A stretch of DNA of 64,000 bases from Labrys miyagiensis (GCF_030160835.1 NZ_BSPC01000068.1:17616-81615), one strand, 5' to 3'; positions 26,589 through 36,557 are shown, counted from the stretch's first letter. A program made the numbers and translations. The notes: generated from the letters alone by a model not told the origin.

Positions 26589-28166
26589 ATGAGCATGCGA
26601 GTCAAAAGCCTTTTCGGTTTGAGCGTGACGTTAGGCGTATATGCCCTGTTCGCTGCCATTCATTTTGAGCCCGCGCACGGCCAGATCTTGGACAGGTCGC
26701 CGTGGCCAACCAAGGAATGGCTTACGTCCACACCAGAAGAACAAGGCATGGATTCGTCGGAACTCGCCACGCTCGTTGCCTTTGGTGCAAGTCACGGCTT
26801 TGACAGTTTGCTCGTCGTGCGGCACGGGCGAATAGTGACAGAGGCCACGTATGCGCCCTACACCCCGGATATTCGGCACGATATTCACTCGTGCACCAAA
26901 GCGATTCTCGGCACTCTGGTCGGAATGATCTACAAGGACGGCCAGCTCGACCGTCTCGATCACCCGATGCTGGATTTTTTCGCCGATCGCCGCATCGCGA
27001 ATGTCGACGACAGAAAGAAGGCCATCACCGTCCAAAATCTCTTGGATATGACTTCCGGGCTCGATTGGGATGAGGGCTTCGAGGGCGGCAAGGAGCAATC
27101 GTTCAACGATTTGAAGCAAAGCCCCGATTGGTCCCAGTTCATTCTCGACCGTCCGATGGCGCGTAGACCAGGAGAGGTTTTTTATTATGACAGCGGCAAT
27201 TCGCATTTGCTTTCCGCGATTGTCACCAAACTCACCGGCAAGCCCGCCGAAGAGTACGCAAAGCAAAAGCTTTTTGACCCGCTAGGCATCACCACCTGGC
27301 ACTGGGATCGCGATCCTCAAGGTATTTCGACCGGAGGTTGGGGGCTGTCCTTATTGCCGCGCGATATGGCGAAGATCGGCTATTTGTATTTGCATGGCGG
27401 CGAATGGGAGGGAAGGCAATTGCTTCCCCCTGGCTGGTCGGATGTTTTGCATCATCCGACTGTGAACATGCATGCATCAAACGACCCCAACCAACGCTAT
27501 TCGGACCTGTTCTGGGTATTTCCCGGAGGGCGTGTCTTTATGGCGAATGGCTGGCACGGCCAGAACATAGCGGTGTTTCCTGACCTCGATATCGTGGCGG
27601 TGGTGACTGCCCACAAATATGTATCGCAATTCGCGCTGATCGAAGGCATTTACGCAGCAGTCAAGTCTGAGGCGGCGCTCCCCCCCGCCCCGAAGACCAC
27701 TGAGTTCCTTGCGGATGTGATCAAGGCTGCATCGGTCGAGAAACGAACGGACGTTAGCCCAACGCCTGAAATCACTCCTTCGATTTCCGGGAAGAGCTAT
27801 AAATTTCCCGACAATGACCTAAAGCTAAGCTCGCTCAATTTATTCCTGACTAAGCCGCATCCGCATATTGAATTTGAAATATATACAGGTGATCCAGCAA
27901 CGCCTATCGCGAGGTACGATGAACCAATCGGACTCGATGGATTATATAGCATGGGTTCGCCACTGAAATCTGGCCCTGCTGCAGGTTACACTACGGCCAT
28001 GAAAGGAACATGGTTGAATGGGCAAAGTTTTGCAATCGACTTGCAGATTCTGGCATTCGGTGAACAGCGCAAATATCTTCTTACGTTCAATGGCGAGAAA
28101 ATCCATATTCGATTCGAAGATGGGGATGGCCGAGTAGTGTCGATTGATGGCAAGCAGGCCGGCTAG
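26589..28166 (+). CDS. secreted serine hydrolase, class C beta-lactamase family
   Basis: A 525-residue protein with an N-terminal hydrophobic signal segment (residues 8-31). It carries the penicillin-binding-type catalytic motifs: Ser101-x-x-Lys104 in HSCTKAI and Tyr-x-Asn within FYYDSGNSH. Later comes GGWGLSLLPRDMAKIGYLYL, typical of EstB/6-aminohexanoate hydrolase relatives, and WHGQNIAVFPDLDIV. The region after residue 370 is an extra domain. Such proteins are esterases or amidases rather than resistance enzymes. The stop TAG is followed at once, in the same frame, by IS91 transposase codons. Confidence 0.87.
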   Translation: MSMRVKSLFGLSVTLGVYALFAAIHFEPAHGQILDRSPWPTKEWLTSTPEEQGMDSSELATLVAFGASHGFDSLLVVRHGRIVTEATYAPYTPDIRHDIHSCTKAILGTLVGMIYKDGQLDRLDHPMLDFFADRRIANVDDRKKAITVQNLLDMTSGLDWDEGFEGGKEQSFNDLKQSPDWSQFILDRPMARRPGEVFYYDSGNSHLLSAIVTKLTGKPAEEYAKQKLFDPLGITTWHWDRDPQGISTGGWGLSLLPRDMAKIGYLYLHGGEWEGRQLLPPGWSDVLHHPTVNMHASNDPNQRYSDLFWVFPGGRVFMANGWHGQNIAVFPDLDIVAVVTAHKYVSQFALIEGIYAAVKSEAALPPAPKTTEFLADVIKAASVEKRTDVSPTPEITPSISGKSYKFPDNDLKLSSLNLFLTKPHPHIEFEIYTGDPATPIARYDEPIGLDGLYSMGSPLKSGPAAGYTTAMKGTWLNGQSFAIDLQILAFGEQRKYLLTFNGEKIHIRFEDGDGRVVSIDGKQAG

Positions 28167-29027
28167 CCTGCCGTCTACGGGCTTCTGTTCAAAGCCGCGG
28201 CGCGGGCGCTTACGACGATCGCCGCCGATTCCAGACATTTGGGCGCTCAGATTGGTCTCACCGCCGTAATGCACACCTGGGGCCAGAACCTTGATCACCA
28301 CCCGCATGTCCATTGCATCATTCCCGGCGGCGGCCTCTCGCCCGATGGCAAACGCTGGATATCCTGCCGCCCTGGCTTCTTTCTTGCTGTTCGCGTGCTC
28401 TCGCGCCTGTTTCGCAGACTGTTTCTCGAGGGCCTCGTCGAACTCTTCGAAGCTGGCCAGTTGAGCTTCTTCAATGATCTGGCGGAACTTGTGGATCGAA
28501 CCGCATTCCTTGCCCTCCTCGCGCCGCTGGGAAAGCGGGAATGGGTTGTCTACGCCAAGCGCCCATTCGCCGGGCCAGAACAGGTGCTGGCCTATCTGGC
28601 GCGGTACACGCACCGCGTCGCTATCAGCAACAGCCGTCTCGTCGAGATGACGGACGACCATGTCGCCTTTCGTTGGAAGGACTATCGCCAGAAGGGGCGA
28701 TCAAGAGGCAAGACGATGACGCTCGCCGCTGTTGAGTTCATTCGCCGATTTTTGCTTCACATCCTGCCCGAGGGCTTTTGCCGCATCCGGCACTACGGCC
28801 TCTTCGCCAATGGGCATCGCGCCGGCAAACTCGCTCTATGTCGCCAATTGCTCAGTGCGCCGCACTCCAAAGGCGCACAGGCCATATCCACGGCGGATGC
28901 CGATCCGCCGGCCACACCCGCTGGGGTGCCAGCATGCCCCTACTGCGGCGGCCGCATGACGCTCGTCGGCAGCTTTGAGGGATCGTTTTCGCGCCCGCGC
29001 CCAACATGGAGGGCTGATACGTCATGA
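28167..29027 (+). pseudogene. IS91-family transposase, N-terminally truncated
   Basis: The frame reads from PAVYGLLFKAAARALTTIAAD into the HUH motif HPHVHCIIPGGG, then VYAKRPFAGPEQVLAYLARYTHRVAISNSRL (in short: the Y2 tyrosine region) and a C-terminal zinc-like PACPYCGGRM. These are the catalytic parts of a rolling-circle transposase. The N-terminal zinc-binding domain is gone and the surviving codons abut a hydrolase stop codon in the same frame. An internal TTG at 28239 may be called as a start in automatic annotation. Confidence 0.85.
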
Positions 29028-29382
29028 AGCCTTCCACGGGCTCAGCTTCTACCCGTCCGCGCAATTGCATCCCACCCGCGTGCCGCGGGAACGGCAAGAT
29101 GCGGCTGCATCGATACGATCCCTCCCCAAAAGCTCGCCGGCCAGGGCTGAAACACCGACAAAAAGCCTTCGAACATCCGACCATCGCGCGCTTCGCCCGC
29201 ATCGATCCCTCCGCCCTACTCGCAAACGCACCCCGGCACAGCGCCAAACACCTCCTCGCACCACGTCAATCGCCATAGCGCCAAACTCGACCCGCGGTTT
29301 CGTGCAACGAAGGTTTCGCAACGCCCCCTAAAATCGGCGCTCGCCCCGGCTCGCGCACCCGAGGGCGTCACGAAACCTCTTA

Positions 29383-29411
29383 AGTTATGCGAATCACATA
29401 ACTGCTTCGCA
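29383..29411. repeat. candidate IS91 terminus hairpin
   Basis: AGTTATG (29383-29389) pairs with CATAACT (29397-29403), and TGCGAA (29388-29393) pairs with TTCGCA (29406-29411). Mutually exclusive small hairpins like these are typical of the ends of rolling-circle IS91 elements. Assignment is by position and style only. Confidence 0.45.
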
Positions 29412-29730
29412 TGTTGGGACTGGGCGCTCCCATCCGCTGCGTTTCACATTGCTTTTGGAAGGCAAGAAGGCAAACCCGGGCGTGACGAACATCCGCGACG
29501 GGCATTGTTAACTTAAGCTATCTTGCTCAGAAGGACGGCAATTTCTGTTCACCTGGAACGTCTCATTCGGGCATTTTCGGGTCATGTGGAAGCTGGGATC
29601 TGCAAGAAAATTGCTCAGATCAATGTGCTCGTCGGTTAAGTTGACAGTGCCCCGCAGTGTCATAAGAACCTCTGAAAGCCGCCTCACTGCGCCTGTCCGT
29701 CCGGCGAAAAGGGATCTTGCTGATCTTGGG
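29412..29730. other. non-coding stretch downstream of IS91 remnant
   Basis: No gene can be supported; the open frames are short or read antisense to nothing recognisable. It separates the IS91 end from the convergent SDR gene. Confidence 0.35.
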
Positions 29731-30546
29731 TCAGACCGGCAACCCGAGCTGCTTTCGCAGGCTCTTGTCGAATGCGGACGCGGGGACGAAACGGCGCAGG
29801 AAACTGACCTGACGTGCCATTTTGCCCGCCGCATAGCGGCTCTTTGGAGCGGGATCGGTCGCAGCCGCCAAAACGGTCTTGGCTACGACTTCGGGCGCAT
29901 CGCCTTTTTCCATCGCTTTCCGCACGGCTAAATTCATTCTAGCGCGCGCGGAGTCGTAGATATCGAGCAACTGATCCGGCCTGGCGAGATTGTCCTCGAA
30001 TGACGTGCGGGTATAGGCGGGCTCGACCAAGACAACGCGAATTCCGAACGGGCGCAGTTCATGGTCAAGCGATTCAGAATAGCCTTCAATGGCATGTTTG
30101 GTCGATGCGTAGAGCGCGAAATAGGGAGCTGGGATAAATCCCTGCACCGAGCTCAGATTGACGATTCTGCCCTTCCTTTGATGGCGCATTATAGGTAGCA
30201 CCGCTCTGGTGACGCGCAGAACGCCGAAGACGTTCACGTCGAACAGTGCCTGAGCCTGCGCCATCGAGGATTCCTCTGCGCCGCCAAGCAGCCCGATGCC
30301 GGCATTGTTGACGAGCAGGTCGATGCGCCCAGCCTTGGCCATCACCTCATCGACCAGTTTCGCCACGGACTCATCATCGGTCACGTCACAGACCAGCATG
30401 GTCATACCATCGATGCTTTGGGCGGTCGCACGGCGGCTGGTTCCGAATACGCGAAAACCCGCGTTCTGCAAGGCTTTGGCCGCCGCGCGCCCGATGCCGG
30501 AGGATGCCCCTGTCACCAGGGCGACGCCAGGATTGTTCTTGTTCAT
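29731..30546 (-). CDS. SDR-family oxidoreductase
   Basis: A 271-residue classical SDR of the kind often annotated as oxidoreductase YbbO-like: VTGASSGIG at the N-terminus, NNAGIG, catalytic YASTKHA, and a VEPAYTRTSF segment after the active site. The C-terminal 40 residues are basic. An in-frame GTG at 30555 with AGGAAAG just before it is an alternative start. It follows the TetR gene on the same strand after about 160 bp, so it may be a second target of that repressor. Confidence 0.88.
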   Translation of the reverse strand: MNKNNPGVALVTGASSGIGRAAAKALQNAGFRVFGTSRRATAQSIDGMTMLVCDVTDDESVAKLVDEVMAKAGRIDLLVNNAGIGLLGGAEESSMAQAQALFDVNVFGVLRVTRAVLPIMRHQRKGRIVNLSSVQGFIPAPYFALYASTKHAIEGYSESLDHELRPFGIRVVLVEPAYTRTSFEDNLARPDQLLDIYDSARARMNLAVRKAMEKGDAPEVVAKTVLAAATDPAPKSRYAAGKMARQVSFLRRFVPASAFDKSLRKQLGLPV

Positions 30547-30708
30547 GGGATTCACGTCTTTCCTATCGCGAATGTGATGGATCGCTTGCCTCTTCGTCCC
30601 TGCCCTGTTTGTCGGCTGCTTCTCCAGTGGGTTGGGAAAACAGGAACGGTCAGAGGAAAGGCTTCGATGTTGTGCCTGCAGCGCTCACCCGGGTTGGAGA
30701 ACCCATCG

Positions 30709-31314
30709 TCATTGGCGCGGTCCGTGCTGGGCATCGCCCGCAGACGACCCCGTCAGAATGCTCTCGGCCGCCGCTTGCAGGAACCGCTTCGACAACTGCT
30801 CGTCGTTCACAGCCCGCGAGAGGACTACCGCACCGACCATGGTCGAGAGAATGGCCATCGCCTTGCCACCGCGCTCCTCGCCGTCGGCCTCGCCGACCCA
30901 AGGACCGAGCATTTCGAGGTAGTCTCTGATCCCGGCTTCGAATGAGGCCTTCACATCGGCGCCGTGCCTGGCAGCATCCGAGCCGAGCGCAACGACCGGA
31001 CAGCCTTCCATCTTTTCCGCGCCGTGCTCCATGCTGAGGTAGAACGCGATTACCGCGCCAAGCGGGTCCTGCGGATTGGTCGCACCTGCGGCTGACCATC
31101 GTTGAAAGGCACTCTCCAATGCCCGCCTGGACGCTTGCGCAGCCAAGTCGTCCTTCGACGCGAACTGCTTGTAAAACGCGCCCTGGGTCAGCCCGGCACT
31201 CTCCATCAGGTCCTTGAGACCGATGCCATCGAAGCCGTGTTCCCGAAAGAGGCGGCTGGCAACATCGATCACGGTTTGCCTATTTTTGTCAGCCTGAGTG
31301 CGACTCACACGCAT
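30709..31314 (-). CDS. TetR-family repressor
   Basis: A 201-residue TetR regulator. The N-terminal helix-turn-helix is clear: VIDVASRLFREHGFDGIGLKDLMESAGLTQGAFYKQF (read in short segments), like the AcrR/NemR group. The C-terminus is an all-helical ligand pocket with a conserved GCPVVALGSDAARHG turn. It is divergent from an RND efflux pair, and the 84-bp gap contains a strong palindrome centred at 31355, so it very likely represses both directions and releases on binding a toxic ligand. Confidence 0.9.
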   Translation of the reverse strand: MRVSRTQADKNRQTVIDVASRLFREHGFDGIGLKDLMESAGLTQGAFYKQFASKDDLAAQASRRALESAFQRWSAAGATNPQDPLGAVIAFYLSMEHGAEKMEGCPVVALGSDAARHGADVKASFEAGIRDYLEMLGPWVGEADGEERGGKAMAILSTMVGAVVLSRAVNDEQLSKRFLQAAAESILTGSSAGDAQHGPRQ

Positions 31315-31326
31315 CGCCGATCTCCA

Positions 31327-31383
31327 AAATTAGATTGCGTTTAACATCTATATTCGATATAGAGTTCGAACGCAATCTAATTT
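31327..31383. promoter_or_regulatory. concentric palindromic operator for TetR/RND
   Basis: A 15-bp perfect inverted repeat (AAATTAGATTGCGTT, 31327-31341, and its complement at 31369-31383) surrounds a second one, CTATAT-TCG-ATATAG (31348-31362). Both share the same centre, 31355. The site lies between the divergent tetR and efflux genes, the usual place for a TetR operator, and overlaps where the two promoters must be. Confidence 0.8.
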
Positions 31384-31398
31384 GGCAAGGCGACAAGC

Positions 31399-32511
31399 AT
31401 GAAAATGAGACCCGCTATTATGGTGTCGGGCGCCCTGATCGCGGGGCTTGGGGTGGCCGCCTTTGTCGCGCTTTCCCTTTCCGGGCAGAAAGCCGCGGCC
31501 CTGACCGACCCGAGACAGGAAGCGCCTGTCGTCAGACTGGCAGTGGCAGCGCCGGTGACCGGTTCCGAACGGGCCTTCACGGGTATCGTCGGGGCAAGGG
31601 TGGAGAGCAATCTAGGTTTTCGCGTTCCCGGTAAGATTGTGGAACGGCTGGTGAATGCCGGTCAGCAGGTCAAAGCCCATCAGCCGCTGATGCGAATCGA
31701 CGAAACCGACCTCCGCTTGGCGCTGACGGCGAAGCGCAACGCTGTGACTGCGGCACGCGCTGTGCTGACACAGGCGAGCGCCGACGAGTCGCGCTATGCA
31801 GTTCTGGTCAAAAACGGACTGGCGGCAACGCCGCAGCGTTATGAGCAGGCGAAGGCTGCGCTCGATACTGCGACGGCACAGCTTGCCGCAGCGGAAGCGG
31901 AAGCGAAGGTGGCGGAGAATGAGGCCGCCTATTCCGTTCTGGTAGCGGATGCCGATGGAACGGTAATCGAAACGCTTGCCGAGCCGGGACAGGTCGTCTC
32001 CGCCGGTCAGGCCGTGGCTCGACTTGCCCACGCCGGGCCCCGCGAGGCGGTGGTCGCACTGCCCGAAACGATCCGGCCGGCGATCGGCTCGGTGGCCGAG
32101 GCCAGTGTGTACGGGAGCGATGGGCGTCATTACACGGCACATCTCCGGCAGCTATCGGATTCCGCCGACGCCCAGACCCGCACCTATGAAGCCCGCTATG
32201 TGCTCGACGGCGAGGCCGCGGCAGCACCGCTTGGAGCAACGGTCACCATTCGGTTGGTCAATCAGGCGAGCCAGCCTGAGGTGGAAGTGCCACTCGGAGC
32301 TGTGCTGGACAATGGCCAGAGCACCGGCGTCTGGGTCTTGGATGGCGCCACCTCGACGGTGAAATTTCAGCCCGTCAAGCTTGTTCGCGTGACCAGCGAA
32401 ACCGCTGTGATTTCAGGATTGTGGTCAGGGGCACCGGTTGTTTCGCTCGGGGCTCATCTTCTGCAGGAGGGCGCTCGCGTCCGGACTGCTTCTGGAAGCG
32501 GGAGCAACTGA
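31399..32511 (+). CDS. RND efflux periplasmic adaptor
   Basis: A 370-residue membrane-fusion protein. It has an N-terminal membrane anchor or signal (IMVSGALIAGLGVAAFVALSL), then the barrel-sandwich hybrid with FRVPGKIVERLVNAGQQVKAHQPL, a coiled hairpin with ALDTATAQLAAAEAEAKVAENE, and beta-barrel parts. It links the inner-membrane pump to an outer-membrane channel; no channel gene is nearby. Its stop codon overlaps the pump start by one base (TGATG), so the two are translated together. The gene is divergent from tetR. Confidence 0.92.
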   Translation: MKMRPAIMVSGALIAGLGVAAFVALSLSGQKAAALTDPRQEAPVVRLAVAAPVTGSERAFTGIVGARVESNLGFRVPGKIVERLVNAGQQVKAHQPLMRIDETDLRLALTAKRNAVTAARAVLTQASADESRYAVLVKNGLAATPQRYEQAKAALDTATAQLAAAEAEAKVAENEAAYSVLVADADGTVIETLAEPGQVVSAGQAVARLAHAGPREAVVALPETIRPAIGSVAEASVYGSDGRHYTAHLRQLSDSADAQTRTYEARYVLDGEAAAAPLGATVTIRLVNQASQPEVEVPLGAVLDNGQSTGVWVLDGATSTVKFQPVKLVRVTSETAVISGLWSGAPVVSLGAHLLQEGARVRTASGSGSN

Positions 32512-35500
32512 TGAGCCTCAATCTGTCCGCGCTTGCGGTTCGCGAACGCGCCGTCACCCTGTTCTTCATCGTGCTCCTGGCTGCCGCCGGCGTCTATGCT
32601 TTCGTCAAGTTGGGGCGGGCGGAGGATCCATCCTTTACCATCAAGACGCTGACGGTCACGACCGTATGGCCGGGCGCGACCGCGCGCGAGATGCAGGATC
32701 TCGTCGCCGAGCCGCTCGAAAAGCGTATCCAGGAGCTGACGTATTATGACCGTGTCGAGACGACAACACGGCCAGGCTATGCCTTTCTGACCGTTACGCT
32801 GAAGGATAGCACGCCACCCTCCGCGGTTGAGGAAGAGTTCTACCAGGCGCGTAAGAAACTCGGAGACGAAGCGCGGAATCTGCCGCCCGGCGTTCTCGGC
32901 CCGTTCGTCAACGACGAATATTCCGATGTGAGCTTCGGCCTATACGCGCTAAAGGCCAACGGCATGCCGATGCGCGAGCTTGTACGGCAGGCCGAAGCGA
33001 TCCGACAGGATCTTCTGCATGTGCCCGGCGTGAAGAAGATCAACATCCTCGGCGAGCGCCCCGAACAGATTTTTGTCGAGTTTTCCTATGCCAAACTCGC
33101 CACGCTTGGCGTATCGGCGCAGGACATAGCCTCTGCCTTGCAGCGGCAAAACACCGTCACGCCGGCGGGTTCGATCGATACGCGAGGCCCGCAGGTCTTC
33201 ATCCGGTTCGATGGAGCCTATGACAGCGTCCAGGCGATCGCCGATACTCCGATCGTCGCCGGCGGACGCACGTTGAAACTCTCCGACATCGCAGATGTGC
33301 GGCGCGGTTACGAAGATCCTGCGACTTACATCATCCGCCACGAGGGTGAGCCCGCCGTCATGCTTGGGGCGGTGATGCAGCAGGGGTGGAACGGGTTGGA
33401 GCTCGGCAAAGCCCTGGCTGAGAGATCGGCCGCCATCGCACAGACACTGCCTCTCGGAATGACGCTCGCCAAGGTCAGCGACCAGGCGGTGAACATCGAA
33501 GAGGCGGTTGGCGAGTTCATGCTGAAATTCGTGATGGCGCTCGGCGTCGTGCTGTTCGTCAGTCTGGTCGCACTCGGCTGGCGGGTTGGTATCGTCGTGG
33601 CCCTGGCCGTTCCGCTGACGCTTGCCGTTGTGTTCCTCATTATGCTGGAAACAGGCCGGTTCTTCGACCGTATTACGCTTGGTGCGCTCATTCTGGCGCT
33701 CGGCCTTCTCGTCGACGACGCTATTATTGCCATCGAGGTGATGGTGGTGAAGATGGAAGAGGGCGTGGACCGCATTAAGGCGGCCGCCCATGCCTGGAGC
33801 CATACGGCGGCGCCGATGCTCTCGGGCACGCTCGTGACAATCATCGGGCTGATGCCGGTTGGCTTTGCCAGTTCGACCGCCGGCGAGTACGCGGGCAACA
33901 TCTTCTGGGTCGTCGGTTTCGCGCTGATCGTTTCCTGGATCGTGGCGGTGATCTTCACCCCTTACCTCGGCGTCAAGTTGCTACCTGCGATCAAGCCAGT
34001 CGAGGGTGGCCATCACGCCATCTACGACACGCCGAATTACCGGCGCCTGCGGAGGGTGATCAAATTCACCGTGCGCCACAAGTTTGTGACCTGCGCCGTC
34101 GTTGGCGTCGCCATGGCTCTCTCTGTCGTTGGAATGGGAGCGGTGAAACAGCAGTTCTTCCCGACGTCGGATCGTCCCGAGGTGCTGGTCGAAGTGCGCA
34201 TGCCGGAAGGCACGAGTATCGAGGCAACGACGGCTGCGGTCGAAAAGCTCGAACGCTGGCTGAAGGAGCAGCCTGAGGCGAAGATCGTCACGAGCTACAT
34301 CGGCCAGGGCGCTCCGCGCTTCTTCTTTGCCATGGCGCCGGAATTGCCGGACCCGGCTTTCGCCAAGATCGTTGTTCTAACCCCTGACGCGGGGGCGCGC
34401 GAGACGTTGAAACATCGGCTCCGCGATGCGGTAGCACAAGGGCTGGCACCCGAAGCCTTCGTTCGCGTCACGCAACTCGTATTCGGTCCTTACACGGCAT
34501 TTCCTGTCGAATTCCGCATCATGGGACCCGATCCTACGCAATTGTATCAGATTTCCGAGAAGGCCCTCGACATCATGCGGGGCGTCGCGGACGTGCGCCA
34601 GGCCAACCGCGACTGGGGCAATCGTACGCCCGTACTTCGCTTTATCCCCGACCAGGATCGGCTGAACCTCATCGGCCTTTCGCCGGCCGAGGCGGCCCAG
34701 CAGATGCAGCTGCTGCTGACGGGCATTCCGGTCACGCAGGTTCGCGAGAACATTCGCAACGTTCCCGTGGTGGCGCGTAGCGCCGGCGAAAATCGCCTTG
34801 ATCCGGCACGGCTGGCCGATTTTTCGCTGATAAGCCGGGATGGCCGCCAGGTTCCGCTCGATCAGATTGGCCGTTCCGAAATCCGGTTTGAGGAACCGAT
34901 CCTGAAACGCCGCGATCGAACGCCGGTCATCACGATCCGGTCCGATATCAACGAGGCGACGCAGCCTCCGGAGGTTTCGCAACAGGTCATGAAGGCACTT
35001 CAGCCGCTGATCGCTTCGCTTCCGGCGGGCTATCGCATCGAGATGGGCGGAAATATCGAGGAGTCGCTCAAGGCCAATGTCGCGCTTGTCAAGATATTCC
35101 CAGCTATGATCGCTGCCATGTTGATCGTGATTATCTTGCAGGTTCGCAGCCTCTCGACGATGACCATGGTCATGTTGACGGCACCCCTCGGTCTTGCTGG
35201 TGTGGTTCCGACGTTGCTTATGTTCAATCAGCCCTTCGGGTTCAATGCTATCCTCGGACTGATAGGACTGGCAGGAATCCTGATGCGCAACACGCTGATC
35301 CTGACTGAGCAGATCAAGGAGAATCAAGCGGCCGGGCTTGACGACTACCATGCCGTCATCGAGGCGACTGTCCAGCGGACACGGCCCGTTATCCTGACCG
35401 CACTGGCTGCGGTTCTTGCGTTCATTCCACTGACACACTCGGTGTTCTGGGGATCAATGGCCTATACGCTTATCGGCGGCACGGCGGCCGGCACCGTGTT

Positions 35501-35621
35501 AATCCTGCTGTTCCTTCCAGCGCTCTATGCCGCGTGGTTCCGGATCAGGCCGCCTGCGGATGAAATCCATGAGGGTTCGAAGGAGGAACCGGAACGGCAA
35601 GCAGCAATGGCTGCAGAATAG
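32511..35621 (+). CDS. RND multidrug efflux permease
   Basis: A 1036-residue inner-membrane proton-driven pump of the AcrB/CzcA superfamily (hydrophobe or multidrug branch). Twelve membrane spans are expected: one at residues 15-32, clusters around 340-470 and 530-550, and a C-terminal cluster. The proton-relay motif GLLVDDAIIAIEVMV and the terminal ILMRNTLILTEQI segment are present. Start: the ATG overlapping the adaptor stop; the frame is open 30 codons upstream but only inside the adaptor. The substrate is unknown. Confidence 0.94.
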   Translation: MSLNLSALAVRERAVTLFFIVLLAAAGVYAFVKLGRAEDPSFTIKTLTVTTVWPGATAREMQDLVAEPLEKRIQELTYYDRVETTTRPGYAFLTVTLKDSTPPSAVEEEFYQARKKLGDEARNLPPGVLGPFVNDEYSDVSFGLYALKANGMPMRELVRQAEAIRQDLLHVPGVKKINILGERPEQIFVEFSYAKLATLGVSAQDIASALQRQNTVTPAGSIDTRGPQVFIRFDGAYDSVQAIADTPIVAGGRTLKLSDIADVRRGYEDPATYIIRHEGEPAVMLGAVMQQGWNGLELGKALAERSAAIAQTLPLGMTLAKVSDQAVNIEEAVGEFMLKFVMALGVVLFVSLVALGWRVGIVVALAVPLTLAVVFLIMLETGRFFDRITLGALILALGLLVDDAIIAIEVMVVKMEEGVDRIKAAAHAWSHTAAPMLSGTLVTIIGLMPVGFASSTAGEYAGNIFWVVGFALIVSWIVAVIFTPYLGVKLLPAIKPVEGGHHAIYDTPNYRRLRRVIKFTVRHKFVTCAVVGVAMALSVVGMGAVKQQFFPTSDRPEVLVEVRMPEGTSIEATTAAVEKLERWLKEQPEAKIVTSYIGQGAPRFFFAMAPELPDPAFAKIVVLTPDAGARETLKHRLRDAVAQGLAPEAFVRVTQLVFGPYTAFPVEFRIMGPDPTQLYQISEKALDIMRGVADVRQANRDWGNRTPVLRFIPDQDRLNLIGLSPAEAAQQMQLLLTGIPVTQVRENIRNVPVVARSAGENRLDPARLADFSLISRDGRQVPLDQIGRSEIRFEEPILKRRDRTPVITIRSDINEATQPPEVSQQVMKALQPLIASLPAGYRIEMGGNIEESLKANVALVKIFPAMIAAMLIVIILQVRSLSTMTMVMLTAPLGLAGVVPTLLMFNQPFGFNAILGLIGLAGILMRNTLILTEQIKENQAAGLDDYHAVIEATVQRTRPVILTALAAVLAFIPLTHSVFWGSMAYTLIGGTAAGTVLILLFLPALYAAWFRIRPPADEIHEGSKEEPERQAAMAAE

Positions 35622-36056
35622 AGGCTTTGTCTAGCTGCGGGTTGAGCTATCTGGGAGCTGCTGATCCATATGTGTTCCGGCCCAGTGGGCTGCAAGTCGC
35701 GCTAACCACGGTAGCCACACGGCTAGGTATATGGACTGGATTGCGATGGCTGATGAGATTTGGAGAAGATGCTCCTATGTCAGGGTTCGAAATCGAAAAG
35801 CGACTTCGAACCAGCCTCGTCGTAAGGGTGAGAAGGAAAATATCCAGGCAGGGCCTCATGGCCAATGCGCGGGTCGGCCTTAAGCTTGTCCCGACCAGTC
35901 GTATTGTTGAAATCGCTCCTAGTCATCGATCTGGGATCAAAATTTGATATTGGCGTAACAAGATGGCTCTCGCTCGGAGGGCTGCGACGCCCCTCCGCTG
36001 AAAGGCGGCGACCGCCGGGGATCCGACGCGAGCCGATCCCCAGCGACATATCGATA
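35622..36056. other. gene-free stretch after the RND pump
   Basis: A 107-codon plus-strand frame (35627-35947) exists, but it has no recognisable family or ribosome site and I do not call it. No terminator is clear. Confidence 0.35.
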
Positions 36057-36557
36057 TTACTTGCCCTCGGAGACCCACTTGAGGGTCGCGAGCCAGATCT
36101 CATGGCCGTGATGCATGAGGCTCTCGTCGGTCGCGCGGAGATGAGTAGCATCCTTGCCCTTGCCGACTTCATCGGTGACGACCCGACAGGAATCGCCGAA
36201 CGAGGCTAGATACCAGGTATGATAGAAAGTGGGTTGGGCTCCCGGCGCGTAGCCGTACCAGCCGATGCGGCTGAACGGCTCGAACTCGTTGATGCGGCTC
36301 TCGAGAGGCAAGCCGAATGTTTCCCACCGGAAGATCGTACCGCTCTGCAAAATGTTGCCGCCGCCAGCGTTGATCTGGACGTTCTTCGAGTTCGGATACC
36401 ATTGCGGCCACTTGGTGGCGTCGATGATGTGGCTCCAGATTTTCTCGCAACTCGCGTTGATCACCAGTTCGTTGTGGGAGAACAAGTCAGCCGTCGTCGG
36501 ATCGAAACCTTCCGGCCAGTGGATATCGGGCGAACGGTTCGCCAGGTCGCTCTGCAT
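36057..36557 (-). CDS. SRPBCC-family (polyketide cyclase-like) protein
   Basis: A 166-residue START/SRPBCC-fold protein: HNELVINASCEKIWSHIIDATKWPQWYPNS at the front, ILQSGTIFRWETFGLPLESRI in the sheet, and a C-terminal helix LMHHGHEIWLATLKWV. These proteins bind hydrophobic ligands in a helix-grip cavity. The ATG at 36557 has AAGGAGC just upstream. An ISKra4 element ends only 18 bp upstream of the start, so the native promoter has been cut off and expression now depends on the insertion sequence or is lost. Confidence 0.82.
   Translation of the reverse strand: MQSDLANRSPDIHWPEGFDPTTADLFSHNELVINASCEKIWSHIIDATKWPQWYPNSKNVQINAGGGNILQSGTIFRWETFGLPLESRINEFEPFSRIGWYGYAPGAQPTFYHTWYLASFGDSCRVVTDEVGKGKDATHLRATDESLMHHGHEIWLATLKWVSEGK

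Larger units (their letters stand above)
28167..29411 (+). mobile_element. IS91-family element, 5'-truncated
   Basis: The 3' part of an IS91-type (HUH, Y2 transposase) element. Coding starts abruptly at 28167, one codon after the serine hydrolase stop, and ends at 29027. About 380 bases of non-coding tail follow and finish at nested inverted repeats near 29383-29411. The 5' terminus and the start of the transposase are missing. Confidence 0.75.

Noticed and set aside
34377-35438. 353-codon minus-strand frame opposite the RND pump
   Set aside because: Shadow of the pump gene; composition atypical and no motif.
35627-35947. 107-codon plus-strand frame after the RND pump
   Set aside because: No family, no ribosome site, and no relation to neighbours.
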